Below are positions 5,138-11,429 of a DNA stretch of 13,320 nucleotides, piece by piece. This stretch comes from Nitrospinae bacterium RIFCSPLOWO2_12_39_16 (GTDB lineage Bacteria > Nitrospinota > Nitrospinia > UBA9942), in contig MHDO01000126.1 in NCBI GenBank assembly GCA_001805005.1, positions 1 through 13,320 on the forward strand, written 5' to 3'. How positions within the stretch are numbered: position 1 is the first letter of the stretch; every line of letters starts with the position of its first letter. Under the pieces are notes generated by a model. That model saw only the letters and a list, made by a program, of their open reading frames with translations, did not search any database and was not told where the DNA came from. The position numbers were made by a program, and so were the translations under genes.

Positions 5138-7648
5138 ATGTCTACAAACAATTCGCTTGAATACCGCCGAAGACACAGGGGTGTTATTGGGATTGACTGC
5201 AAGGTTCCTATAAAGGATGAGTCTATCCTGAGCCTTATTTACACCCCTGGAGTTGCAGAGCCTTCTCTTATGATAGCAGAAAATCCTGTTAATGCCTTTA
5301 AATATACATGCCGCGGTAATACAATTGCCATTGTTACGGATGGTTCAAGGGTTTTGGGATTGGGCAATCTCGGCGCAAGGGCTGCAATGCCTGTTATGGA
5401 GGGAAAGTCTGTTATATTTAAAACCTTCGGTGGTATTGATGCGATTCCTATTTGTCTTGAGACTCAGGATACAGAGGAAATTATCAGGGTGGTTACTGCC
5501 ATTTCCCCGACATTTGGTGCCATCTGTCTTGAAGATATTGCGGCACCAAAGTGTTTTACAATTCAGCATCATCTGAGAGAGGCGTTAAGAATCTGTGTCT
5601 TTCATAATGACCAGCATGCAGCTGCCATAGAGATTTATGCAGGCTTAATAAATGCCTCAAAACTCGTTCAAAAAGAGCTTTCTAAATTAAAGATTGTTAT
5701 ATGTGGTGCGGGGGCGGCAGGCATTGCAACTGCAAATATATTGTTAAGGGCAGGGATAAGGGATATTACACTATGCGATACCAATGGCATCATCCATAAG
5801 AGAAGGCTTACCGGGATGAACTGGGCAAAGCTTGCTATTTCAAGAAAGACAAACCCTGAAGACAAAAAAGGTGATTTAAAAGACGCCATAAAAAATGCGG
5901 ACGTATTTATTGGATTATCCAGAGGGGGTATATTTACTTCAGAAATGGTCAGTTCTATGGCAAGAGACCCTATTGTATTTGCCCTTTCAGTTCCTGATCC
6001 TGAGATATTCCCTGCAGAGGCTATAAAGGGAGGGGCAAAGATAGTTGCTACAGGGAGGAGTGATTTTAATAACGAGATAAATATAGCCCTTGTGTATCCG
6101 GGATTCTTTAGGGGTATCCTTGATTCTGCTGCGGGTAATGTAAATTTTTCAATGATTGAGTCTGCCGCAAAGGCACTTGCAGGTCTTGTCTCTGAATCAG
6201 ACCTTAATGTCAATTATATAATGCCAAGGGTATTTGATTTTCAGATTGCACCTGCAATTGCAGAGGCAGTTGCCGAAGCGGCAGTCAAGAGTGGTGAAGC
6301 TGCCCTAGATATAGACCCAAAAAAGGTAAGGGAGAGGCTTGAGAGCTTTATCTATGAAGGTCATTTTCCCATCTCTCCTGAAAACAATCATGAAGAGAGT
6401 CTAACTCTTAAGGAGATGTCTTTAAGGATTCATGCGAGGCATAAGGGAATAATAGAGGTAAAAAATAAAATTCCCATAAAGGACAGAAAGATATTAAATT
6501 CGTTATACCTCCCGCCTGCTGATGCGATACCTCCGAGGGAGATAGCGGATGACCCTGCAAAGGTTTATGAATATACATGCAAGGGAAATCTGGTGGCAGT
6601 GGTTAGCGATGGCAGTGCTGTTCTTGGGCTTGGCAATATTGGTCCATGGGCTGCATTACCTGTGATGGAGGGTAAGTGTGCGCTATTCCATACATTGGCA
6701 GGTGTAGAGGCATTTCCACTATGTATTTCTACACAGACTCCTGATGAGATTGTTGAGATTGTAAAAAATATATCCCCTGTTATTGGGGGAGTTAATCTTG
6801 AAGATATCTCTGCACCGAGGTGTTTTATCATAGAAGAGAGGTTGAAGAATGAGATTGACATACCTGTTTTTCATGATGACCAGCATGGAACTGCAGTAGT
6901 TGTCCTGGCGGGGTTAATCAACGCCTTAAAAATTACCGGAAGGAAGATTAATGATATAAAGATAGTTATAAGTGGTGCTGGTGCGGCTGCAACTGCAGTG
7001 TCAAAGCTGCTCATCTCCTGCGGTGTAAAGGATATAGTTATGTGTGATACCCACGGGATTATTTATAAGGACAGGGGAATAGGGATGAACTGGAAGAAGG
7101 AGGAGATGGCGGGAATAACAAACCCTGAAAATATCAAGGGCGGGCTGTCAGATGCGGTGAAAGGGAGGGCTGTATTTATAGGAGTCTCTGTGGGAGGGGT
7201 TTTAAAAAAGGAAATGGTAAAGGAGATGGCAGGAGAGCCGATTGTATTTGCACTTGCAAATCCAATACCTGAAATTATGCCCACTGAAGCAATTGAGGCA
7301 GGTGCGAGGATAGTTGCAACAGGGAGGTCAGATTTCCCAAATCAGATAAATAACTCCCTCGCATTCCCGGGAATCTTCAGGGGTGCCCTTGATGTCAGGG
7401 CAATGGTGATAAATGAAGAGATGAAAATAGCCGCTGCCAATGCACTGTCTGATGCAGTTCCTGAAGATATGCTTAAAACCGATTATATAATCCCAAAGGG
7501 GCTTGATTACCATGTCCCACCTCTGGTTGCATCTGCTGTTGCAAAGGCAGCTATTAAAAGTGGCGCTGCAAGGATTGACATAGACCCTCAGAAGGTTGCA
7601 GAGAATACAAAGAACTTTATATATGAGGGGGAATTGGGTATAATCTAA
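5138..7648 (+). CDS. Tandem (two-module) malic enzyme homologue
   Basis: Malic enzymes oxidatively decarboxylate malate to pyruvate using NAD(P). The usual small bacterial form is about 400 residues; this is 836 and contains two full copies joined head to tail (about 1-410 and 424-836). Module 1 has YTPGVAEP (Tyr35), MEGK (Lys90), LED (132-133) and a GAGAAG nucleotide-binding loop (190-195). However, it has HND (156-158) for HDD, SVP (284-286) for ANP, and NIAL (315-318) for NNSL. Module 2 keeps MEGK (Lys513), LED (555-556), HDD (579-581), ANP (707-709), NNSL (738-741) and the GAGAAA loop, but its substrate loop is YLPPADAIPP instead of YTPGVAEP. There is no C-terminal phosphotransacetylase domain as in MaeB. 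The ATG at 5138 has no Shine-Dalgarno. Module 2 probably catalyses, or the two sites cooperate; cofactor preference is not predicted. Confidence 0.9.
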   Translation: MSTNNSLEYRRRHRGVIGIDCKVPIKDESILSLIYTPGVAEPSLMIAENPVNAFKYTCRGNTIAIVTDGSRVLGLGNLGARAAMPVMEGKSVIFKTFGGIDAIPICLETQDTEEIIRVVTAISPTFGAICLEDIAAPKCFTIQHHLREALRICVFHNDQHAAAIEIYAGLINASKLVQKELSKLKIVICGAGAAGIATANILLRAGIRDITLCDTNGIIHKRRLTGMNWAKLAISRKTNPEDKKGDLKDAIKNADVFIGLSRGGIFTSEMVSSMARDPIVFALSVPDPEIFPAEAIKGGAKIVATGRSDFNNEINIALVYPGFFRGILDSAAGNVNFSMIESAAKALAGLVSESDLNVNYIMPRVFDFQIAPAIAEAVAEAAVKSGEAALDIDPKKVRERLESFIYEGHFPISPENNHEESLTLKEMSLRIHARHKGIIEVKNKIPIKDRKILNSLYLPPADAIPPREIADDPAKVYEYTCKGNLVAVVSDGSAVLGLGNIGPWAALPVMEGKCALFHTLAGVEAFPLCISTQTPDEIVEIVKNISPVIGGVNLEDISAPRCFIIEERLKNEIDIPVFHDDQHGTAVVVLAGLINALKITGRKINDIKIVISGAGAAATAVSKLLISCGVKDIVMCDTHGIIYKDRGIGMNWKKEEMAGITNPENIKGGLSDAVKGRAVFIGVSVGGVLKKEMVKEMAGEPIVFALANPIPEIMPTEAIEAGARIVATGRSDFPNQINNSLAFPGIFRGALDVRAMVINEEMKIAAANALSDAVPEDMLKTDYIIPKGLDYHVPPLVASAVAKAAIKSGAARIDIDPQKVAENTKNFIYEGELGII

Positions 7649-7736
7649 AATTAAAATGCAAAATGTAAAAATCAAAATTATGGAATTTAATTAATAAATA
7701 TTCATTAATTTTGACTTTTGATGTTTAATTTTTGAA
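7647..7736. repeat. Paired inverted 7-bp arrays between the malic enzyme gene and galT
   Basis: Left array 7647-7681: AAAATTA, AAATGCA, AAATGTA, AAAATCA, AAATTAT; its first unit includes the end of the malic enzyme stop codon. Right array 7709-7736: TTTTGAC, TTTTGAT, GTTTAAT, TTTTGAA. TCAAAATTA (7672-7680) and TAATTTTGA (7706-7714) are perfect complements. The array fills the whole 95-bp gap up to the galT start, replacing any visible ribosome binding site. Confidence 0.8.
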
Positions 7737-7743
7737 TTCTTTT

Positions 7744-8721
7744 ATGGAACTTAGACAGGATATAACAACAAGAAGTTGGATTCTGACAGGGAAAAGAGAA
7801 GGTGGTAGTGCTTCAAAGGACAACAGATGCCCCTTCTGCAGAGGAAGTGAAGACCTGACACCAAAAACCATTACAGCATTTTATAACCAGAGCGGCGAAT
7901 GGAATGTGAGGGTTTTTTCTGATAAATCTCCTGTATTTCAGATAGAAGGCAATCTGGAAAGGCAGGCTGAGGGGATGTTTGATAAGATGCGAAATATAGG
8001 TGCCCATGAATTGATTGTAGAGAGTCCAAAGCACGGCATTAGTCTGCCATCCCTTTCTGAAAATGAAATAGTGGATGTGCTGCGAATGTATGGTGCAAGA
8101 GTTTCCGATTTGAAAAGGGACTCGAGATTTAAGTATATCCATATTTTTAAAAATCATGGAAGTCTGGCAAGCTCTGCTATAGACCATCTGCATTCTCATA
8201 TTGTAGCCATTCCAGTAATTCCTGCAAGGGTGGAAAAGGAATTGAGGTGGGCAAAGAAACATTATGATATGAAGGGGCGGTGTCTTTACTGCGATATAAT
8301 CTATCAGGAATCAAAGCAGAAGATACGGACAGTTTTTGAGAATAAAGATTTTATTGCGTTTTGCCCCTTTGCCTCCAGATTTTCCTATGAGGTATGGATA
8401 TTGCCGAGGATTCATAATCATTCTTTTGAAAATAATTTAACTGATGGGAATATTGCTAACTCTTTTGCAGAGGCTATAAAGGTTATTCTTTCAAAGGTGG
8501 AAAAGATTACTACATCATACCACATAGTATTCCACATCTCGCCGAATGAGTTTTCATTTCGCACATTAAAAGACGAAGTTGGGACTCTGATAGATGACTT
8601 TCACTGGCATATTGAAATTCTTCCGAGGTTGGAGCGTGCAGGGAGGCTTCAGAGTGAGGAGGAGTTTTATATTAATACATTACCGCCAGAGGAGGCGGCA
8701 AGGATGTTGAGAGAGAAGTGA
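7744..8721 (+). CDS. galT: GalT-family nucleotidyltransferase with HLHSH active site
   Basis: Family members exchange UMP between UDP-glucose and galactose-1-phosphate through a His-UMP intermediate (Leloir pathway). The 325-residue protein begins MELRQDITTRSWIL, as in GalT, so I used ATG 7744 rather than the upstream TTG 7732. Seen: zinc-type CPFC (29-32), GAHELIVES, YIHIFKNHG (131-139), the active-site stretch HLHSH (148-152), a second CLYC (180-183), CPFASRFSYEVWILPR and C-terminal FHWHIEILPR with FYIN..PPEEAA. GalT normally has HPHxQ; here the final Gln is His152 and the Pro is Leu149, giving the HxHxH pattern of hydrolytic HIT proteins. Substrates could therefore differ (another sugar phosphate, or a nucleotide phosphorylase or hydrolase). 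No Shine-Dalgarno is visible. Confidence 0.8.
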   Translation: MELRQDITTRSWILTGKREGGSASKDNRCPFCRGSEDLTPKTITAFYNQSGEWNVRVFSDKSPVFQIEGNLERQAEGMFDKMRNIGAHELIVESPKHGISLPSLSENEIVDVLRMYGARVSDLKRDSRFKYIHIFKNHGSLASSAIDHLHSHIVAIPVIPARVEKELRWAKKHYDMKGRCLYCDIIYQESKQKIRTVFENKDFIAFCPFASRFSYEVWILPRIHNHSFENNLTDGNIANSFAEAIKVILSKVEKITTSYHIVFHISPNEFSFRTLKDEVGTLIDDFHWHIEILPRLERAGRLQSEEEFYINTLPPEEAARMLREK

Positions 8722-8728
8722 ATAAAAT

Positions 8729-8735
8729 AGGAGGT
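8729..8735 (+). promoter_or_regulatory. Ribosome binding site deciding the purE start
   Basis: AGGAGGT lies 6 nt before ATG 8742. It makes the in-frame GTG at 8718, which overlaps the galT stop, unlikely as the start. Confidence 0.85.
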
Positions 8736-8741
8736 TTAACA

Positions 8742-9248
8742 ATGAAACCAATAGTCGGGATTGTTATGGGGAGTGATTCAGATTTGGTTGTAATGGAGGA
8801 GGCGGGGAAGGTTCTTGATTCTTTTGGTGTCGGTTATGAAATTACTATTGCTTCTGCTCATCGCTCACCGGATAAAATTAGGGAATATATCCATTCAGCT
8901 GAGAAAATTGGAATAAAGATAATTATAGCAGGTGCTGGATGGGCAGCCCATCTTGCAGGTGTCATTGCTGCCGAGACAACAATACCTGTTATAGGCGTGC
9001 CGATAGATTCCTCACCGCTTCTTGGTATTGATTCTATCCTCTCAATGCTTCAGATGCCTTCAGGTATTCCTGTTGCCACAATGGCATTAGGAAAGGGAGG
9101 GGCTAAGAATGCAGCCATACTTGCTGTTCAGATTTTAGCAGTTAATGATAAAGATTTGCAAAAGAAATTAAAGAATTACAAAAAGAAGATGGCTGACGAA
9201 GTTGAGGAGAAAGATAAAAGGTTAAAGGTAAAGAGGGCTAAAAGGTAG
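8742..9248 (+). CDS. purE: N5-carboxyaminoimidazole ribonucleotide mutase (PurE)
   Basis: Class I PurE shifts the carboxyl group of N5-CAIR to C4, giving CAIR in purine synthesis. The 168-residue length is normal for the family. Diagnostic motifs are GIVMGSDSDL at the N-terminus, SAHRSP (the catalytic His region), AGAGWAAHLAGVIA, PVIGVPIDSSPLLGIDSILSMLQMPSGIPVAT and the GKGGAKNAAILAVQILA helix. The C-terminus is an unusually Lys-rich tail (EEKDKRLKVKRAKR). The gene follows galT by 20 bp with its own strong ribosome binding site and ends 8 bp from the convergent ybgF stop. No purK, its usual partner, is next to it. Confidence 0.95.
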   Translation: MKPIVGIVMGSDSDLVVMEEAGKVLDSFGVGYEITIASAHRSPDKIREYIHSAEKIGIKIIIAGAGWAAHLAGVIAAETTIPVIGVPIDSSPLLGIDSILSMLQMPSGIPVATMALGKGGAKNAAILAVQILAVNDKDLQKKLKNYKKKMADEVEEKDKRLKVKRAKR

Positions 9249-9286
9249 AAGAGGTTTTATTTTTTAGTCTTTTTAACCTCTTTACC
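9227..9286. terminator. Possible hairpins at the purE/ybgF convergence
   Basis: GGTAAAGAGG (9227-9236) is the exact complement of CCTCTTTACC (9277-9286). A second arm, AAGAGGTT (9249-9256), is the exact complement of AACCTCTT (9275-9282), so two mutually exclusive stems share the right arm. The stems overlap both coding ends. There is a T-rich loop but no U-tract after either stem, so intrinsic termination is not certain. Confidence 0.4.
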
Positions 9287-10474
9287 CTTGGCAGGTTTTT
9301 CCGCCGGTTTTAGCCTTTCCTTTGATAATTTTGCCTCGTCAGAATTTGGATATCTTTCTATAATCTCTTTGAGCTGTGCTGTTGCCTCATCGTGTTTGTT
9401 CAGTTTAATTTTTGCATATGCAATTTTTAGCATTGCACTTGGCACTTTACTATTATTAGGATATTTGCTAACTACTTCATTAAACTCTGATATTGCCATT
9501 TCATAATCCATTGTGCTGTAATAACATTCAGCTATCCAATATTGTGAATTGCCTGCAAGCTCTGTATCTGGAAAATTCTCAATATAGCCTCTAAACCCTG
9601 ATATTGCCAGCTGAAAACTACCTTTGAGATAATCGCTATAGGCAGTCTTATATGCATCTTCAGGTTTTAGTGCGACAACAGGTGGTGATTCAGCTATGGC
9701 AGGTTCTGTTGGAGGAGGGGGTATTTCTGCTGCATCTTCCTGTACAGAAATTGGTGTCTCAGGTATTTTGCTCTCTTCTTTTATATCTTCAGCGGGAGTT
9801 TTTGGTGTTTCTTTTTTCTTTGAAGGTGTGGGTGTTTTCTTATCTTTCTTCTTTGGCTGTTCTTTCTGTTTTTCAGCAAGAGCCTTCATTTTCTCATTTA
9901 AAGAATTTATCTCTGTCTTTACTCCTACCAAATCTGTCTGCAGAGAGGCTAATCCTGTTCCTATGGAATTTAATTTTTGGTGTATTTCCTTTACTGTCAA
10001 ATCTTCCTTCTTACCCTTTTCAGTAGTAGCCTTGTAAATATCTGAAAGCTGGGTAAGTCTCACATCAATGGAGTCAAGCCTCTGATTCAGTGTGCTTATG
10101 CGATAGACATATTCATCTATCTTTGAGGTAACCTGCTGGAGACCGTCGCCTAAATTGTCCATATCGGTTCTTAAATCAGCCTGATTTTTTCTGTTTGTCT
10201 CCAGGACCCTGTCAATATTGGAGAGAATCTTTTTGATGTCAGTCTGTTCTGTCCGCGTCTCCTCTACTACATCTGTCTTCTGATTTATATTTCTTAATTC
10301 AACAGACAATTTGCCAAATTCAGAATTTAGTTTGCCTATATCTGTATTTATCTCCTTTATATTTTTCTGGAGGGTTTCCATTTCTCTGGAGGCTACACAT
10401 CCGGCTAAAAAGAAAATGCAGAATAGAAAAAAAAGAGGTTGATAAGTCAAGAAACTAATCTTGGTTTTGTTCAT
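9257..10474 (-). CDS. ybgF: Tol-Pal system protein YbgF/CpoB, lipoprotein form
   Basis: Periplasmic partner of TolA that coordinates peptidoglycan synthesis with outer-membrane constriction. It is the last gene of the tol-pal operon. The 405 residues divide into a lipoprotein signal peptide with lipobox LAGC (Cys26), a long coiled coil (about 30-215, LQKNIKEINTDIGKLNSEFG onward), a Lys/Pro-rich linker (about 205-270) and C-terminal TPRs (about 272-380, AYKTAYSDYLKGSFQLAISG, IAECYYSTMDYEMAISEF, AYAKIKLNKHDEATAQLKEI). The C-terminal tail is Lys-rich. E. coli CpoB is about 263 residues and is not lipidated, so this form is longer and membrane-anchored. The ATG (10474) lacks a Shine-Dalgarno and follows a hairpin repeat. 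Confidence 0.9.
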   Translation of the reverse strand: MNKTKISFLTYQPLFFLFCIFFLAGCVASREMETLQKNIKEINTDIGKLNSEFGKLSVELRNINQKTDVVEETRTEQTDIKKILSNIDRVLETNRKNQADLRTDMDNLGDGLQQVTSKIDEYVYRISTLNQRLDSIDVRLTQLSDIYKATTEKGKKEDLTVKEIHQKLNSIGTGLASLQTDLVGVKTEINSLNEKMKALAEKQKEQPKKKDKKTPTPSKKKETPKTPAEDIKEESKIPETPISVQEDAAEIPPPPTEPAIAESPPVVALKPEDAYKTAYSDYLKGSFQLAISGFRGYIENFPDTELAGNSQYWIAECYYSTMDYEMAISEFNEVVSKYPNNSKVPSAMLKIAYAKIKLNKHDEATAQLKEIIERYPNSDEAKLSKERLKPAEKPAKGKEVKKTKK

Positions 10475-10495
10475 GTATAGAAAATTACAAAAACT

Positions 10496-10584
10496 ACCAC
10501 GGATTTATCACGGATAAACACGGACAAACAAATCCTTTTTATTATTTCATTGTTTCTCTGTGTTTATCCGTGTCCCTCTGTGGT
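10496..10584. repeat. 10-bp direct repeats folding as a long hairpin between pal and ybgF
   Basis: The left part repeats CACGGATTTAT, CACGGATAAA and CACGGACAAA. CACGGATAAACAC (10509-10521) is a perfect 13-bp complement of GTGTTTATCCGTG (10560-10572), and outer ACCAC (10496-10500) pairs with GTGGT (10580-10584). It occupies most of the 128-bp gap. No U-tract follows on the minus strand, so it is more likely a repeat element or mRNA processing/stability hairpin than a terminator. Confidence 0.85.
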
Positions 10585-10602
10585 TTTATTAGGGTTTTGC
10601 TC

Positions 10603-11340
10603 TTACTTTGTAATAACAAGGAAATGAGCTCTTCTATTTTTTGCCCATGAATCTTCACTGTGATTTGGGTCTATAGGAAGTTCCTCTCCATAGCTTATAG
10701 TATAAATTCTGTCGGCGGATATGCCCAAGGATATCAAATATTTCTTTGTTGACATTGCCCTTCTCTCTCCGAGTGCGAGGTTGTATTCCGCAGTCCCTCT
10801 TTCATCACAGTGCCCCTCTATCTGAATCTTTATATCAGGATTATTCTGCAGCCAGTCAGCATTTTTCTGTAGTATCTCTCTCGCATCGGTTCTAATATCT
10901 GATTTATCAAAGTCAAAATGGATGTCATCTAACTGGGGAACTACCTTTACTTCAGCCTCTCTTGCTATTTGAGGCTTTATTTCCTCCTCCTCCTTAAGTT
11001 TCTCTTCTTCTATTCCTCTTTTTCCCTCCTCTTCAGCCTTCAGCCTTGCCTCTTCGGCAGCCTTCCTCTTTTGTTCAGCCTTCATTGCCTCCTCAAACTT
11101 TCTTTTTTCCTCCTCTTCAGCAGCCTTTCTTTCTTGTTCTATCTTTATTGCCTCCTCAAACTTTCTCCTTTCTTCCTCTTCAGCCTTCAGCCTTGCCTCT
11201 TCGGCAGCCCTCTGCTGTTCTCTCATTATTGCTGTCTGGTCTACTTTTGGTTTCTTGGGAGCACATGAATTAATAAAAACAGATACTGAAAAGACAATAA
11301 ACATGATAGCCAATAAATACTTCACATTATTCTTTACCAT
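10603..11340 (-). CDS. pal: Peptidoglycan-associated lipoprotein Pal with long charged spacer
   Basis: Pal anchors the outer membrane to peptidoglycan and binds TolB. The 245 residues hold a lipoprotein signal peptide ending INSC (Cys26), a highly charged Ala/Glu/Lys/Arg helix (about 40-130) and a complete OmpA-like domain (about 138-245). Visible motifs in that domain are HFDFDKSDI, EGHCDERGTAEYN (with the peptidoglycan-contacting Asp179) and NRRAHF. E. coli Pal is about 173 residues; the extra length is the helical spacer, which resembles the middle domain of TolA and is encoded by internally repeated DNA. The ATG at 11340 has a near-perfect ribosome binding site, 5 nt away. The gene lies between tolB and ybgF, the standard order. 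Confidence 0.95.
   Translation of the reverse strand: MVKNNVKYLLAIMFIVFSVSVFINSCAPKKPKVDQTAIMREQQRAAEEARLKAEEEERRKFEEAIKIEQERKAAEEEEKRKFEEAMKAEQKRKAAEEARLKAEEEGKRGIEEEKLKEEEEIKPQIAREAEVKVVPQLDDIHFDFDKSDIRTDAREILQKNADWLQNNPDIKIQIEGHCDERGTAEYNLALGERRAMSTKKYLISLGISADRIYTISYGEELPIDPNHSEDSWAKNRRAHFLVITK
11028..11209. repeat. 35-bp exact direct repeat in the pal spacer
   Basis: The 35 bases at 11028-11062 recur exactly at 11175-11209, an offset of 147 bp (49 codons). A second shared stretch, ATTGCCTCCTCAAACTTTCT, recurs 66 bp apart between them. Both offsets keep the reading frame, so recombination would lengthen or shorten the helical spacer without breaking pal. Confidence 0.85.
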
Positions 11341-11345
11341 CTCAA

Positions 11346-11354
11346 ACCTCCTTT
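11346..11354 (-). promoter_or_regulatory. Strong ribosome binding site of pal
   Basis: AAAGGAGGT lies 5 nt before the pal ATG, the longest anti-16S match seen upstream of a gene in the window. It fits the high expression expected for Pal. Confidence 0.85.
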
Positions 11355-11364
11355 CAAAAATAGT

Positions 11365-11429
11365 GGTTAGCGGTCAGTGATCAGCTTGACAAACATTAGT
11401 TATCACTTTACTGATCACTGGTTACTCAA
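11365..11429. repeat. Paired inverted 7-bp arrays between tolB and pal
   Basis: Left array 11365-11385: GGTTAGC, GGTCAGT, GATCAGC. Right array 11409-11429: TACTGAT, CACTGGT, TACTCAA. CAGTGATCAG (11375-11384) and CTGATCACTG (11411-11420) are perfect 10-bp complements around a 26-nt loop. The right array contains the tolB stop codon and its last codons. Confidence 0.8.

Noticed and set aside
5345..7675. Several long reading frames on the minus strand across the malic enzyme gene
   Set aside because: They have no recognisable domains, no ribosome binding sites, and compositions typical of antisense readings of a real gene; the plus-strand frame has clear family motifs throughout.
7732..7743. 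TTG 7732 as the galT start
   Set aside because: It lies within the last units of the heptamer array, and GalT homologues begin at about the ELRQD segment encoded from ATG 7744.
10496..10584. Rho-independent terminator between pal and ybgF
   Set aside because: The hairpin is strong, but no run of T follows it in the direction of transcription; ybgF is normally co-transcribed with pal.
9288..11273. Plus-strand frames opposite ybgF and pal rich in Leu, Phe and Ser
   Set aside because: They are the antisense of Lys/Glu-rich coding sequence, which always gives Leu/Phe-rich translations; no start signals support them.
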